A stretch of 64,000 nt of DNA. Source: Papilionanthe hookeriana x Papilionanthe teres. Lineage: Eukaryota > Streptophyta > Magnoliopsida > Asparagales > Orchidaceae. The stretch is taken from positions 43,178,540 through 43,242,539 of the forward strand of contig CM040432.1 of NCBI GenBank assembly GCA_022702705.1. Reading direction: 5' to 3'. The notes under the pieces were generated by a model that was not told the DNA's origin, ran no database searches, and was given only the letters and a program-made list of their open reading frames with translations. The position numbers and the translations under genes are program-made. Below are positions 11,291-23,671 of the stretch, one piece after another; the stretch's first letter is position 1; every line of letters starts with the position of its first letter.

Positions 11291-12658
11291 CTTATACAGT
11301 AACAATATTTATAGTTAATTTTCTTAATTTCAAAAGAATTTAACCAAAAGTTTGTTTATCTTTTTTATGTTGAATTAGTCGTTGAAATGGTGGTGGAGTT
11401 TTTCGACAGAAATTTTCATTGGTATTAAAGGATTTTCTAAGTTGGGATCTTGTTGATTCTTTTCCTTTTCAATTTCCACTTCCCCTCTTTTTGACTTTCA
11501 ACTTCTTTACGAATTCGAGGTTCTAATTCTTTTCCACTTCGTAATTGTATCGCTTTAATTTGTTCATTTCCCTTGTCTTTGGGATTTATTTCCACATTAC
11601 TAGGAAATGTTCCAAATATTCTATTATTAAGAGCGGTAGCGATATCAGTTGAGTTTCAATATTTTTAATAGGCTTGTTCCTTGATTTTGTAATTTGGTTT
11701 CCTTGTATTTGTAATTGGTTCTTTTTGATTTTGTAAATGTTGACCTATATTTAATATCAATTCTTCTATAGATAATTTCTTATCTTTAAATTGTGGGTTA
11801 TTATTATTAAATCCAGGTGGATAATTAGATTTATAATTAGAATTTCCTTGATTAGAGTGATTTCTTAATGGTTGTGTTTTGTTATTCATCCATGGTTAGC
11901 TAGTTGTGTTATTATTCCAATTAAAATTGGGATGATTTTTCCATCTAGGATTATAATAATTCGCATAAGAGTTATTTGGTCTGTTATTAATTGCATTTAT
12001 AGTTTCATATTGAGATTGGGATTCTATAAGACGTCCGGATGAATTTTCTTCTAATATAGTTGGAGAGTAATTCATTCCAAATTGATCTAATTTTTTAGAT
12101 ACGGCGGCGATTTACGAAGCTAACATAGATATTGCATCATTTTCATGAATACTAGCTATCTTTTTCAGATTCATTCTATTCGCGGGCCATTGAAAATTAT
12201 TGGTTACCATTTTTTGATTAGTGCATAGGCTTCATCAAATGGTTTTGACATTAATGATCCTCCAACGAGCGGCATCGATGATTGATCTTAAAGATCCTAC
12301 TAATTCATTATAAAAAGTTTGAATAATTAACTAATGCAGTAACGCATGATGTGGGCATTTCCTAAGAAGTTCTTTAAATCTCTCCCAAGCTTCATATATT
12401 GATTCTCAAAATGTTGACTAAAAAGTTATATCATTTCTATGCTTAGCGAGTTTTGGATGGTGGAAAATATTTGGATAGCAATTTTTGTGATAACTCTTCC
12501 CAAGTTTTAATAGATCCAGGTGCTAACGAATTTAACCAAATTTTAGCCTTATCCCTTAAAGAAAAAGGAAAAAGTGTAAGTCTAATAGCATCGTTAGATA
12601 CTCCTTCATATTTGAAAGTAGCACATAGTTCTAAAAAAGTTGAAAAATGTAAATTAAG
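11291..12658 (-). pseudogene. Athila gag fragment, 5' truncated
   Basis: Piece 12443-12670 encodes FPFSLRDKAKIWLNSLAPGS, the hallmark of Athila gag capsid, followed by a WEEL and KYFPP block. Piece 11665-11889 is an Asn-rich gag C-terminal segment. The N-terminal part of gag, the leader and the 5' LTR are absent: at about 12659 the sequence changes to family A LTR. No intact CCHC knuckle is read. Confidence 0.75.
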
Positions 12659-14627
12659 GTGGCTAAGCATGGTTTAGTGTGTGACATGCTTAAGGTAAAA
12701 AAGGGTTTAAGAAGGATTAGGAAAGGGGGCCCTCCTTTTGCCATTAATGGCTTGATCACTTGTCAAGCCTTCCATGGCTTCATGTGGCTTGTCCATGGCT
12801 TGCATGGCTCACCTTTGGCTTGGGAAAAGTGGAGTCAATTTCATGGAAATAGATTTAAGAAAAATTTTGGTATTTAGGGGTGATTTGGCATGAGGCTTAA
12901 TTTGGAATTATTTGATGATGGGATTAGAACTTATGGAATGGCTTTTATTAAGTGGATGGCATGTGGAGATATCATGTGGGCTTTAGGGTAGATTTTGGGC
13001 TTTTTGAAATGGTTTTAGATGGGCTTTTAAGATGGTTTAGGAAAGTGGGCTTTTGAATTTTAAAATGGATTTTGGGATGAAATTTTGGTAAAGGCTTGGG
13101 CCAAATAATTGTTGGGTTTAGCTCATGGATGTGTCATGAGTGACTTGAAGCAAATTGGGGGTGATTTGGGTTTGAATTGGGTTGAATTTGGGTTCTTTTG
13201 GTGAATGGGCCAATATAGGTCCAAGTGGGCCAAGTTGGGCCAATGTTGGGCTAGGGTTGAAATTGATGTAAAATTAATGTTGATAAATGTTTATGGGAGT
13301 GTTTCAAAGAGGTTTTGACTTTGATTGGGCTTTGATTTTGGGGTTTGGGCTCATTTGGGTTAGGTTTGGTTTTAGGTCAAAATTGGGCCTTTTAGCTTTG
13401 GGTTGAATTAGAGTGGGGTTTGGGTCCAAATTTTGGGCAAATCATATTAGTGTTTTGCTTGTGGGGATGCTAAGTAATATTTAGAAAAGATTTGGGGTTA
13501 ATTGGAGTTGAATTGGGTGAGTTTGGGTTAGGTTTGGGTCATGGGTCCAAATTGGGCTTTAAGGCCAAAAGTGAAATTGGATCCAAATGTCAATCAAATT
13601 GGACTTGGATTTGATCTAGATTGGTGTTGGGAATGTTGAATTGAAGTTTAGAATTGAATTGGATCAGAATTTGGGTCAATTGGATAGGTTTGGTTTGACA
13701 TTGGGTTCACTTAGGGTTAAAATGGGTCAAATTGGGGGTTTTGACAAAAGTAGGGTAAATTGACAAAATTGGCCCATGGTGTAGTTGAACAAAATGAAAT
13801 TGGGAATATTTGGGGTTTTCTGGAATTTTCTGGGAATTTTCTGAATTTTTGGGATTTTGGGTTAAGAGGGGTATTTTGGGTATTTGGAGGGTATTGGGAG
13901 GTATTTTTGGAATTTTTGGTATTTTTGGGTATGGATGATCACTTTGAGTGATATGGAAATGTTTGGGATTGATTTTGGGGAATTGTTTGGGTAATTTGGA
14001 AATTTTTGAGAAATTTGGGTAGTTTCAAGGGCTTTGGTAGGCTAAGCGGGTGTAGGGTCCCGGGGGTCAAAAATTGAAAATTTGGGAAATTGAAGATTGG
14101 GTAAATTTGAGTGGAATGAAATCATTTTGGTTGAGCCATGATGCCACATCAAGCCCACATGAGCCATGAAGGGACTCATTTGAGGCATTCACTATTTTGT
14201 TCCTAACCCTCTTAACCAAGGGCTTAGGGGTTAAGGACCATCCATGTGAATCACCTACATGAGTCAGGAGGTCAAGCTAGGTATGGGTGTGGTTTTAGGA
14301 GGTGTGTGAAAGTGTAGTGTATAAGTGTAGTGTGTGTGTGTGTCAGCCCCCTCACCAGACCAGGCCACCCAGGGCAGTCCTAAGGCCAAAGAGTCCTATA
14401 GGAACTCATCCTTTAAACTTCAACATTTGATTTCAACCCTCTAGGTGATTAGGGGTCTATAGTCAAGTTTGTGGAGTTTGCAGGGAGTTAAGAAGTGGTT
14501 TGAAATTCTAGATGGTGGATCCCAATTCTAGTCCTCTAAGATAGTCAAAGGAAAGGCCTAAGGCTAGATCCTATGTACTAAAAAGAAGAAGAGAAGACCT
14601 CATCAAAAATGAGGTCAACAATATCAT

Positions 14628-14632
14628 ATAGC
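14628..14632. other. Target site duplication of solo LTR 2
   Basis: The bases atagc here are repeated at 21999-22003, flanking LTR 2 exactly. They are 2 bp from the atatc duplication of LTR 1 (14621-14625). Confidence 0.9.
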
Positions 14633-16689
14633 TTTCGGCATTATTTTTAGGTTGTGTGTTTTATTTTTGAAAAAGGGTCACCTACAAAAATTGTCGGCGA
14701 ATTTTAGATTTAATTTAAATAAATAATTTGAAAAGTAGTGTTTTATTTTGAAAATAATTTTAAATTTGAAAATTTTATGATCTGAAATCAAACTGATTTC
14801 ACATCCCGAATAGTTTATATAAATGAGCACCGCATCACAAACTGTGTATCTATCTCGAAGAATAGACACATTGTTTGGTGATGGGGCTCGATTAAATAAA
14901 CTAGAAGATTTGTGACATCCTTTTGGTCTGCGAACCAATTTTATAAGCCGACAAGTTCCCCTGCTTAATATGAAAGCATTAAACAGGGTTTATATTACCT
15001 GGGTTCTTAAAATTCCCTATAAGGGCAAGCCCCTATAGTTAATTACATCTTAAGTGACGGGAATCACCTAAGAAAACTCTCGATCATAATCAGTAATTCT
15101 GCCCTCAAGAATTTCAAAGTTTAAGTTTTCAAAGGATTGAATTTTGGGATTTCAATAGGGAATGGATCAAGTTTGGAACATTTTGTTTTGGGAATTCAAA
15201 GGAAGAAAAGCAGGAGAAATTACAGATTCGAAGCGAACTTCGGTAATTTCCCGACTATCCTATTGTTTGGCTTAGATTTAGGAAAGTCCTAATGTTTATT
15301 TAATGTTTTGATCTTGCCAATTTTAATTAATTAGTACTTATATTTGTATGACATAATCATACAAATAGCCTCGAAGATGTGAGGGTTTATATCGTATCGG
15401 ACGACTACCTCGGAGTCCTAAGACCAGGTTAGGGCTTAATTTGTTATGCAAATGCCTAACGAAGAGTTGAGGATTTATATTGCACTAGGCAAACTACCTC
15501 GAAATCCTATGGCTTGGTTATTTAATTCTAGGAAAGGTTTTGCTGATGTAGATTCAAGTTTTGCTGACGACGATGGTCGTGCTGCCCACCATGCTCCGAG
15601 CTCCTTGTTGTTGTAGAGGTTTAGTTATAGAAGTCATAAATCAGGAGATGAGAGAAGTGTTTTGGTTTAGAGAACATCTTAAAGTCCAAGTATTTTTAAT
15701 ATTTTAATTAAAACAAATCTTAAAGTTGATTATAACAACACCGGTTAAGATCCCACAGTTCCATCCTTCCGGCATTGTTATATTTATCGGTTCACTTAGT
15801 CCAGATGAATTTGCTAAACTCAACTGAATGAGTTCCACACTTTCATTTAGACCGTGGGAAATCTCGTTAGCAACACATAGGTTACATCATCCGAGGTATT
15901 CCCGATCATCCAACAGGACGTTTTAATTTAGTTGTAATTGTAGTTTTGTGTTCTGTTTGTGATTAAATTTTGAGTTGTTTTATATTTTGAAATGTTGTGG
16001 CAGTGAATTTTATCTTGCAATGACTTTTAATTTAGTTTTGGTATCAGTTTTAGGGGCTACCCTAGAGGTGTGGGTTTTCATGCAACAGTTGTTTATCATG
16101 CAAGAAAAGTAAGTGCGATGCGATTAAATAAATTGCAATAAAATAAAAGCGTACTGGAGGGTCTTCCAGTCATCCCATGTTGCACTTAAAATACAATTAG
16201 AATATTTAAGCAAGTTCCTAGGTAAAGCTAAGCGAAGGGTTATGGTTTTCTACCAAATTCCTAATCCTATAGCTTGTCATTTCCTATGACGTCTAGGTTC
16301 TTGTGTTTTGGTTTGAGGACGATTTTCTTCATCAAAGAATAATTAAGTTCAATTGTTCTTATAAGTGTCCTATCATATTGAGGAAGTGCTTAAGGAGGAT
16401 CTTAACCATCTTTTCAATATTGATAGGATTGTTTTAAGTCCAAATGGATTTAATTAATCAGGTGAAGTAATCGTCTGAGGTTTAGTTTTGTTATCTTACT
16501 CAGTGAACTAGGACATTTGAATATCTTATAAGTGAAGTAACATTTCATTTAACGTTCTATTTAGGAGTTATGGTAGCCAAAGCTTTCGAGGGCAAATTGG
16601 TGTTCAAATGGTTTATGCTTTAATTTAATTTCAGTTAACGGGTTTAAATTTGGAATAGTGTTCAAGTTGTTTTATTTTTAATTTCTTTA

Positions 16690-17120
16690 TGTCTTAGGTG
16701 ATGTTATTATTTTTTAATTCAATTTAATTTAATTTTAATTTAATTTGATTTGGTTTAGTTTCAATTTTAATTTATTTAATTTAAATTAATTTTAATTTTA
16801 ACTTGATTTTATTTTTTGTTTATTTTGATTTAATTTAATTTAATTTAATTTAATATGATTTAATTTAATTTAATTTAATTTAATTTAATTATTATTTAAT
16901 TTAATTATTTTTTTATTTAATTTTATTTAATTAATTTAATTTAATCTTAATTAAATTTAATTCAATTTAATTTAATTTGTTCAATTTAATTTAATTTATT
17001 TGATTTAATTTAATTTAAATTAATTTAATTTGTTTTATTTAATTTAATTTAATTTTTAATTTAATTTTATTTTTGATTTTAATTTAATTGAAAATTTAAA
17101 AGAGTTTAATAATTTAACTT
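16690..17120. repeat. (TTTAA)n low-complexity tract in LTR 2
   Basis: Degenerate pentanucleotide repeat taatttaattt. Counterparts are in LTR 3 (32420-32790) and LTR 4 (49200-49550). LTR 1 lacks it because of its Athila patch. Confidence 0.9.
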
Positions 17121-19678
17121 TTAATTTAATTTAATGATTAAGTCTTTTAACATTTTAAAACTTAAATTTGAATTATCATTTTAATTAGGAATTAAATATT
17201 ATTGAGATGATTAATTTAGGAATTCTTAGATCAAAGAATAAATCTCTTCCTAATAATATCCCTATTTAATAATTCCAACTTTATTATTCTTCCAAATTTA
17301 ATCAATTATTTAATTAAGGTTTATTTCACTTATTTTAAATTATTTAATAGGTTTCTACCCTTTAAATATTTAAATTTCAATCATCCAACTCAGATTAAGA
17401 TCAAATATTTTACTCTTTAATTTTATTAAGCCAAAAGTTTTAATTAAGGGTAAAAAACCTCAAGCTTAATAATTTCATAACTCACTAAATTGAGCTTAAA
17501 TGAACTTGAAATTTTTATGTGACTTCACTCATATGTCAATAAAGACATGAGAGGAGAAAATGTGATTTTTCTGTATTTAATTTATTTATGTAATTATTTT
17601 TTGGTGGAAAATAGGGATTTCCAAGGAAAATTTAATAATATGACCAAGAGAAAGTTTCAGTCCTTAAGAAAATTATGGGACATTGCTAATGACCAGAGGA
17701 CCACTTGGACCAATTTTGGTGATTTTTTGAATTATTTTATTTTTATTATAATTATTTTAAGTTTTGGAGTATTAATTAATTTAAAAATAAAATAAAGGTT
17801 GAAAAATGAATTTTATATTTTTCAAAAATCTCTCTGATATCAAGGAAATCAGAAAATAAATTTTTACAATTTTATGATTTTTCTTTGATTTATTAGAATT
17901 ATTTTAGTGGAAATATTAAAAAATATATTTTTTTTTAATTTTAAAATTACCTTAGGGCTTTAAAATTTAATATCTCATTAAATAGACCTAAGAAAAATAT
18001 GGGGTTTGTTCCTAAGTGATTAAAATTCAAAATGTGACATTTTGGTGAATTTTATTATTTTTGTGATTTTTATTATTTTTTAATTATTAAAATATTAAAA
18101 TAATACCAAAAAATCAACTTTTTTAGAAAATTGAAATTTTAATTTTCTTAAATTCCCCTGATATCAGAGATACTCCAAAACTAATTTGGTGAATTTTTGA
18201 AAAGCATTTTGAAAGTTATGAATTTTTAAAATTTAAATTGGCTAAATGACATAATCAACTCATTTAGTAGGGATAACCAAGTCCAATTGACTTCAAATTT
18301 TTATTGTGGGTTCCACTGATCCTAAAGGTCAGTGGAGAATTGATTTCAAGTCAATTCGATGTATGATTAGCTCTAATTAATTAGGGACCTATTTTGGGTG
18401 TTTAAGCCAATTAGGGTTATTTTAAATGAATTAAATCAAAACCTATTTTTCCTAGGGTCCTCTTGTCATAAGAGACATCACCAAATTTTCCTAGAATTTA
18501 TTTCACAACATGCTAATTATTGGAATTAAAATACTCAAAATAGCAACATGAATTTGAAAAATAAATAACTTCTCATAGGGATGGCCTCTAACTTTGGAAA
18601 ATTCAGGGAATGTTCCCAAATTCAGAGGCTTCGAAAGCCCTATGGTCTCATGCCATGGTGAATTTCCTATATGCATGGAGAATTAAAACAATGCAGAGGG
18701 GAAATAAATAATTAAAAATAAAATACTTGATGAAATTAAATAATTTCTTTTCCACATTATTCTCCTCTGTTCACTGAGCAAGTGGGTATTTTTATTTTAT
18801 TTTTCTGATTTTTTTACACAAAGTTATGGATTTTTGAAGTTTAGGGAATTAAATAAATCAGAAAATACCCTAATTTTCTATTTATCCACGCGGCGCCGCG
18901 TCAACCTCGGCAGCTCCGAAACGCCGCGCGGTGCTCTCTGATTCGACGCCGCCATACGATTCAGCGCTCTGGGGGCCCGCTATATCGTTCTGTCTCCTCA
19001 TCTGACGCGATCCTGGTCGTCCGTCCGCGCGTGTATTAAATTAACGGTATCCGTTCATTGTCCCCAAGCCTCCTAGCCCGAGACTCGTCCACACTAAATC
19101 CCTAATATCTCACTCAATACTCAATGGATTTTCGTGTTCTTATGCTCTATGGATTCGTCTTGAAGAGACGAACACATCTATACGGTGATCATGCATTGAA
19201 ATTAAAGCATTTGAAATGGAGAATCTCCAGAAGCTCGGGATGAAGAATTAGCTCATACCTTTGCTCAGAGAAGTGTGGCTTCAATCTGAGGGTTGTGTCA
19301 CCTTCGATTGGATCCCAACAAGCTCCAGATGAAGTCTCCTGGTCTGGTGAATTACCTAGCTATGAAAGTGACAATAGCCGATCACAAAGCTTGGAGGCTG
19401 GAAGAACTGGGTGGCCTTGAGATGGGGCTTTCAGTGGGAAACTTCTCCTCTTAGTCCAGTGAAGGTGTAGGACCAATCAATTTGAGGATTGGCTCACTGT
19501 AGCAAAGTGTCCCGGTTTGGGTGAAATTTCGGTTGAGAAATTGGATTACGTCAGTCGGGATTAGGCAAATCGACACCGGGGATCAACTCGCTCTAAGTAT
19601 GGAGTAGAGTTTGGAATAATTTTGGCGGAGTTTCAGCAAGGTTTGTGCAACTCTCTTCCATGGCCGTGAGGGGTCGGG

Positions 19679-19687
19679 TTTAAATAG
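19679..19687 (-). promoter_or_regulatory. TATA box of LTR 2
   Basis: The plus strand reads TTTAAATAG, minus CTATTTAAA, just after a catggccgtgagggg block that is conserved in LTR 3 and LTR 4. It is the best promoter candidate in the family A LTR and separates U3 (2.3 kb) from about 5 kb of R/U5. Confidence 0.6.
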
Positions 19688-22003
19688 AGGTGGCTGGAGA
19701 GCCTCACAGGGATGGCCAAGGGTTGGGATCAGCTGCTCTGGGCATGGGAAGAACGACCATGGTGGCCATTGGGCATGGGGCAGCTCAGCAAGGTGGAATT
19801 CCAAAGTTGGCTCACATGTGAGCTCTCGGGTGTAGTGTTTTCCGGCGACTCAGTAGGCGGCCGGCCGAGCATTGGTCACCATCTTGTTCGGGTGGGTCGT
19901 GGCTGGGGTTTAGTGTAGGCAATTGGCAAATGCCATGTGTAAAAGGCTTGGATTAGAATGGAATGGGTGAGGGCTCATTTTGGCTCGAATTGGTCAACCC
20001 ATCCCTTTGGGCTAGGTGCACCACCCAAGGCTTGGTTTAGGCTGAAGGAAAAGTGATTTGGCTCAGCATAATCAGTAGGGTCAAGTCACCATCCAAGCAC
20101 AATTAGGCATAAGCATGGTTAAGGGGAATCATGGGAGTGGCTAATCACCTTTAGGAATTAAGGAAAGAGTCTCCTCCTTTTGCCCAAAATGGCATGGTGA
20201 CATGTAAAGAGGCTCTCATGGCTTCCATGTGGCTCATGCATGGCTTCATGGCTCACCTTTGGCTTGGGAAAAGTTAAGTCAATTTCATGGAAATGGATTT
20301 AAGAAAATTTTGGTATTTTGATGGGAATTTGTATGGGGTTTAATTTGGAATGGCTTAATGATGAGTTTTGAAACTTAGGGATTGATTTTAATTAAGGGTA
20401 TGATGAGAAGAATTTGTCATATGGGCTTTAGCATGAAATTTGGGCTTTTAGGAAGGTTTAAAAAAATGGGCTTTTGGTTTAAAAATAAATTTATGGATGG
20501 GAATTTTGTGAAGGATTGGGCCAAAAAATGTTGGGTTTAGTTCATGGATGTGTCATGAGTGATTTGAAATGAGTTTGGAATGATTTGGGTTTGAATTGGG
20601 TTGGATTTGGGCTTCTTTGGTAAATGGGCCAATGTAGGTCAAATTGGGCTAACTTGGGCCAATGTTGGGCTAAGGTTGAAATTGATGTAAAATAAATGTT
20701 GGGAAATGTTTATGGGAGTGTTTCAAAGAGGTTTTGGCTTTGGTTGGTCTTTGATTTTGGGGTTTGGGCTTATTTGGGTTAGGTTTGGGTTTAGGTCAAA
20801 ATTGGGCTTTTTGGTTTTGGGTTGAATTTAAGTGGGGTTTGGGTCTAAATGTTGGGAAAATAATGTTAGTGTTTTGTTTTTAGGGATGTTAAGGGAGGTT
20901 TGGAAAAGATTTGGGGTTAATTGGAGTTGAATTGGGTGAGTTCGGGTTAGGTTTGGGTCATGGGTCCAAATTGGGCTTTAAGGCCAAAAGTGAAATTGGA
21001 TCCAAATGTCAATCAAATTGGACTTTTATTTGATCTAGATTGGTGTTGGGAATGTTGAATTGAATTTTAGAATTGAATTGGACCAGAATTTGGGTCAATT
21101 GGGTAGGTTTGGTTTGACATTGGGTTCACTTAGGGTTAAAATGGGTCAAATTGGGGGTTTTGATAAAAGTGGGGTAAATTGACAAAATTGGCCTATGGTG
21201 TAGTTGAACAAAATGCAATTGGGAATATTTGAGATTTTCTGGAATTTTCTGGGAATTTTCTGAATTTTTCGATTTTTGGGTCAAGAGGAGTATTTTGGGT
21301 ATTTGGAGGGTATTGGGAGGTATTTTTGGAATTTTTGGTATTTTTGGCTATGAGTGATAATTTTGAGTGATGTGGAATGTTTGGGATTGATTTTGAGGAA
21401 TTTTGGGTGATTTGGAAATTTTGGAGGATTTCAAGGGTTTTGGGTAGGCTAGGCGGGTGTAGGGTCCCGGGGGTCAAAAATTGAAAATTTGGAAAATTAA
21501 AGATTGGGTAAATGTAAGTGGAATAAAATCATTTTGGTTGAGCCATGAAGCCATATCAAGCCCACATGAGCCATAAGGGGACTCATTTGAGGCATTCACT
21601 ATGTTGTTCCTAACCCTCTTAGCTAAGGGCTTAGGGGTTAAGGACCATCCATGTGAATCACCTACATGAGTCAGGAGGTCAAGTTGGGTATGGGTGTGTG
21701 AAAGTGTAGTGTATGTGTAAGTCAGCCCCTCACCGGCCCGGGCCACCTGAGGCGATCCTAAGGCCAAAGAGTCCTATAGGAACCCATCCTTTAAACTTCC
21801 GCATTTGATTTCGACCCTACAGGTGATTAGGGGTCTACAATCGAGTTTGTGGAGTTTGCGGAGAGTTAAGAAGTGGTTTGAGTTTCTAAGTGGTGGGTCC
21901 CAATTCTAGTCCTCTAAGATAGTCAAAGGAAAAGCCTAAGGCTAGATCCTAAGTACTAAAAAGAAGAAAAGAAGACCTCATCAAAAATGAGGTCAACAAT
22001 AGC

Positions 22004-22201
22004 ACGCTGTAACAAATTACTGATATTTTACATTTCAACGTACCACCGATATATCACACATCGAAAACTATATATATATTACATGTCGGGAGTTTTTCAT
22101 ATCATGTCGTAGATTTGGAGATTGTCAGATTGTCCATAAACGTCCTACACTCCAAAACATCATTCGTCGAACATGTTTCAGGTGTTCAGACATTTATGGG
22201 A
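22004..22201 (-). other. Start of E1 3' UTR
   Basis: Unique AT-rich sequence downstream of the AlkB stop codon. It continues across the two solo LTRs at 7206. No gene seen. Confidence 0.6.
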
Positions 22202-23538
22202 TCACAGCAGTTTCAAAGTTTTTAGTCCTTCGAGCTCTGGTATTGGTTCATATCCGTCTGGTCGTTTTTCAGGTTTCATTCGTCGCAAGGTGATGGAGAT
22301 TCGTGGCTTGTTAACACTGGGTATGCAGTGTTTTACAAAATCTGCACCGTTTCCTTGGAACAGAAGAGCTGATCCTCGGGTTAAAAGGACGCGGCATGTC
22401 CCTTCAAATTCTCCGGGTCCCAAGATTTGTATCTCTCTTCCAAATATTACGGAGCAGCGATTCATTAAAGAGAGAGTACAAAATGGTCTTTCAAAATCAT
22501 GACTGTCGATGTGAGGAGGGATATAATTCCCTTTATCATACATATTAATGATGCAGCTATCGGGAACACAATCCGCAGGTATGATCCCCCAAGTAACAAG
22601 TCGTCTGATAATTTGGATTATCACAACGGGTAAAGGGTCGACTTGTTCATGTCGTAGAATTCCAGTAAGATTTCCTTCTCTGTCTCTTTCATAGTTATAG
22701 CAACATTCGTATTGAATGGTTTGCCTACCCTTACCTCGAATCCATTTACTAGGTTCAGAATAGGTCCTCCTTCAAAGGCGTCCAGCCCTACCATGATCTC
22801 GGGCTTCTATGATGTGGTTGACGATAGCAACTTGTTCAGTTTCATCAAATATTCTGGTAAAAAGTTTAAGACCATCCAGAATATTTATTGTTCTTTTATT
22901 CACATATTTATATTGTTCGAAGGTTCTCCACTCAATGGCGCGAATTCGTCGTATCTCTTCCTCCGAGTGATTCTTTTGTCTGATACTCTTAAGTATTGAG
23001 CAGGTGTGACTGATGGTGGAGTGACGACTGCTTTGCCATCCTCTTTTTCTGTAAGGTCTAGATTTTTCGTTTCCGATATTATTTCCTCAAACGGAGTATT
23101 GATAGTCGATGATTTTAACTGACTCATATCTTCCATGTCTTATTTCTCTTGTAATTGTTTTTGTCGTTTTAGTCGTTTATTGCGATTTTATCTTTGGGAT
23201 CTGGTGAATCCTGTCGTTGGATTTTTGGTTCCTAACATTGATGCTCCTTGTACCGGGGCAGTCATGAATTCTGCTTCATCTGAGCTATCACTGATTGTGA
23301 AGTCATATTCTTCGGGTTGTCGGAGTTTGAATTCTATCAAAGGTGTTTGCAGATTAACTTCACTGTGATTCACCAGATAAAGTAATGATCCATGATATAT
23401 GGATTCAACCTGCAACAGGTCCAAATCAAAGTGAACTCTGGTCCCCGCGTCTATATGTCGACGGTCCAAGGCAAAAGTCAGATTATTTTGGAATGAGAAA
23501 AATAATCTGTCTTCAGGCATTTTTCCTGAAAATGTCAA
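22202..23538 (-). pseudogene. ALKBH9/10-type 2OG-Fe(II) dioxygenase ORF of retrotransposon E1
   Basis: The last ORF of E1, downstream of integrase. The N-terminal part (23538-23188) is an unknown domain with PLIEFKL. A basic Lys/Arg-rich linker and piece 23136-22900 follow in the same frame after two TAA stops. The AlkB domain (about 22893-22202) is in another frame, with one TGA at 22772-22774 where E2 has Arg. Its open 3' part, 140 codons from GTG at 22624, has the AlkB N-x-Y (residues 27-29), PPHID with His38 and Asp40, His99 in VKHC, and Arg108 and Arg114 in RISITLRRM. These are the iron ligands and 2-oxoglutarate arginines. The upstream QYECCYNY and DPLP blocks and the SCIINMYD block match plant ALKBH9/10 proteins, which remove N6-methyl from adenosine in RNA. 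A role on element RNA is inference. The domain call is firm; activity of this copy is doubtful. Confidence 0.9.
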
Positions 23539-23671
23539 GACAGAATATTATTTTAGATTTTCAAATGCTCGTTTAACAAATGAAAGAGATGACACAAAAC
23601 ATCAAAGATGATTTTTGAAAGGAGAATTTATTGTCCCAGTTTATAAATAAGTCTTTATTCATTTCTTTTTT

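Larger units (their letters stand above)
7207..14620 (-). mobile_element. Solo LTR 1 of family A, chimeric with Athila
   Basis: A solo LTR on the minus strand. It starts tgtcggcata and ends gaggtcaaca on the plus strand, with perfect target duplications atatc at 7202-7206 and 14621-14625. Positions 7207-8262 match the start of LTR 2, and 12659-14620 match its last 1.9 kb. The 4.4 kb between is Athila gag-pol sequence instead of LTR. Total length (7414) is still close to LTR 2 (7366) and LTR 4 (7525). The TATA box, the GC-rich stem and the (TTTAA)n tract are among the missing parts. It is inserted in the 3' UTR of E1. Confidence 0.88.
14633..21998 (-). mobile_element. Solo LTR 2 of family A, 7.37 kb
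   Basis: A single LTR on the minus strand between perfect atagc duplications. Its first bases are tttcggcat where the family has tgtcggcat; it ends gaggtcaaca after an 8-bp terminal hairpin (arms GACCTCAT and ATGAGGTC). In minus-strand order: G/T-asymmetric U3 (21998 to about 19690), TATA box near 19683, conserved tctatacggtgatc block near 19170, GC-rich patch at 18888-18940, AT-rich leader, (TTTAA)n tract at 16690-17120, then U5 to 14633. No retroviral-type gene lies in it, and small ORFs are not credible. The lack of an interior implies LTR-LTR recombination. Confidence 0.9.

Noticed and set aside
17547..17795. Plus-strand ORF with a hydrophobic C-terminus, also in LTR 3 (33389-33583)
   Set aside because: Antisense to the element, in AT-rich leader; LTR 4 breaks it. 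No family resemblance.
21193..21477. U3 ORF starting MTPGTLHPPSLPK in LTRs 2, 3 and 4
   Set aside because: Low-complexity product of the G/T-asymmetric U3; lengths differ between LTRs and it lies upstream of the promoter.
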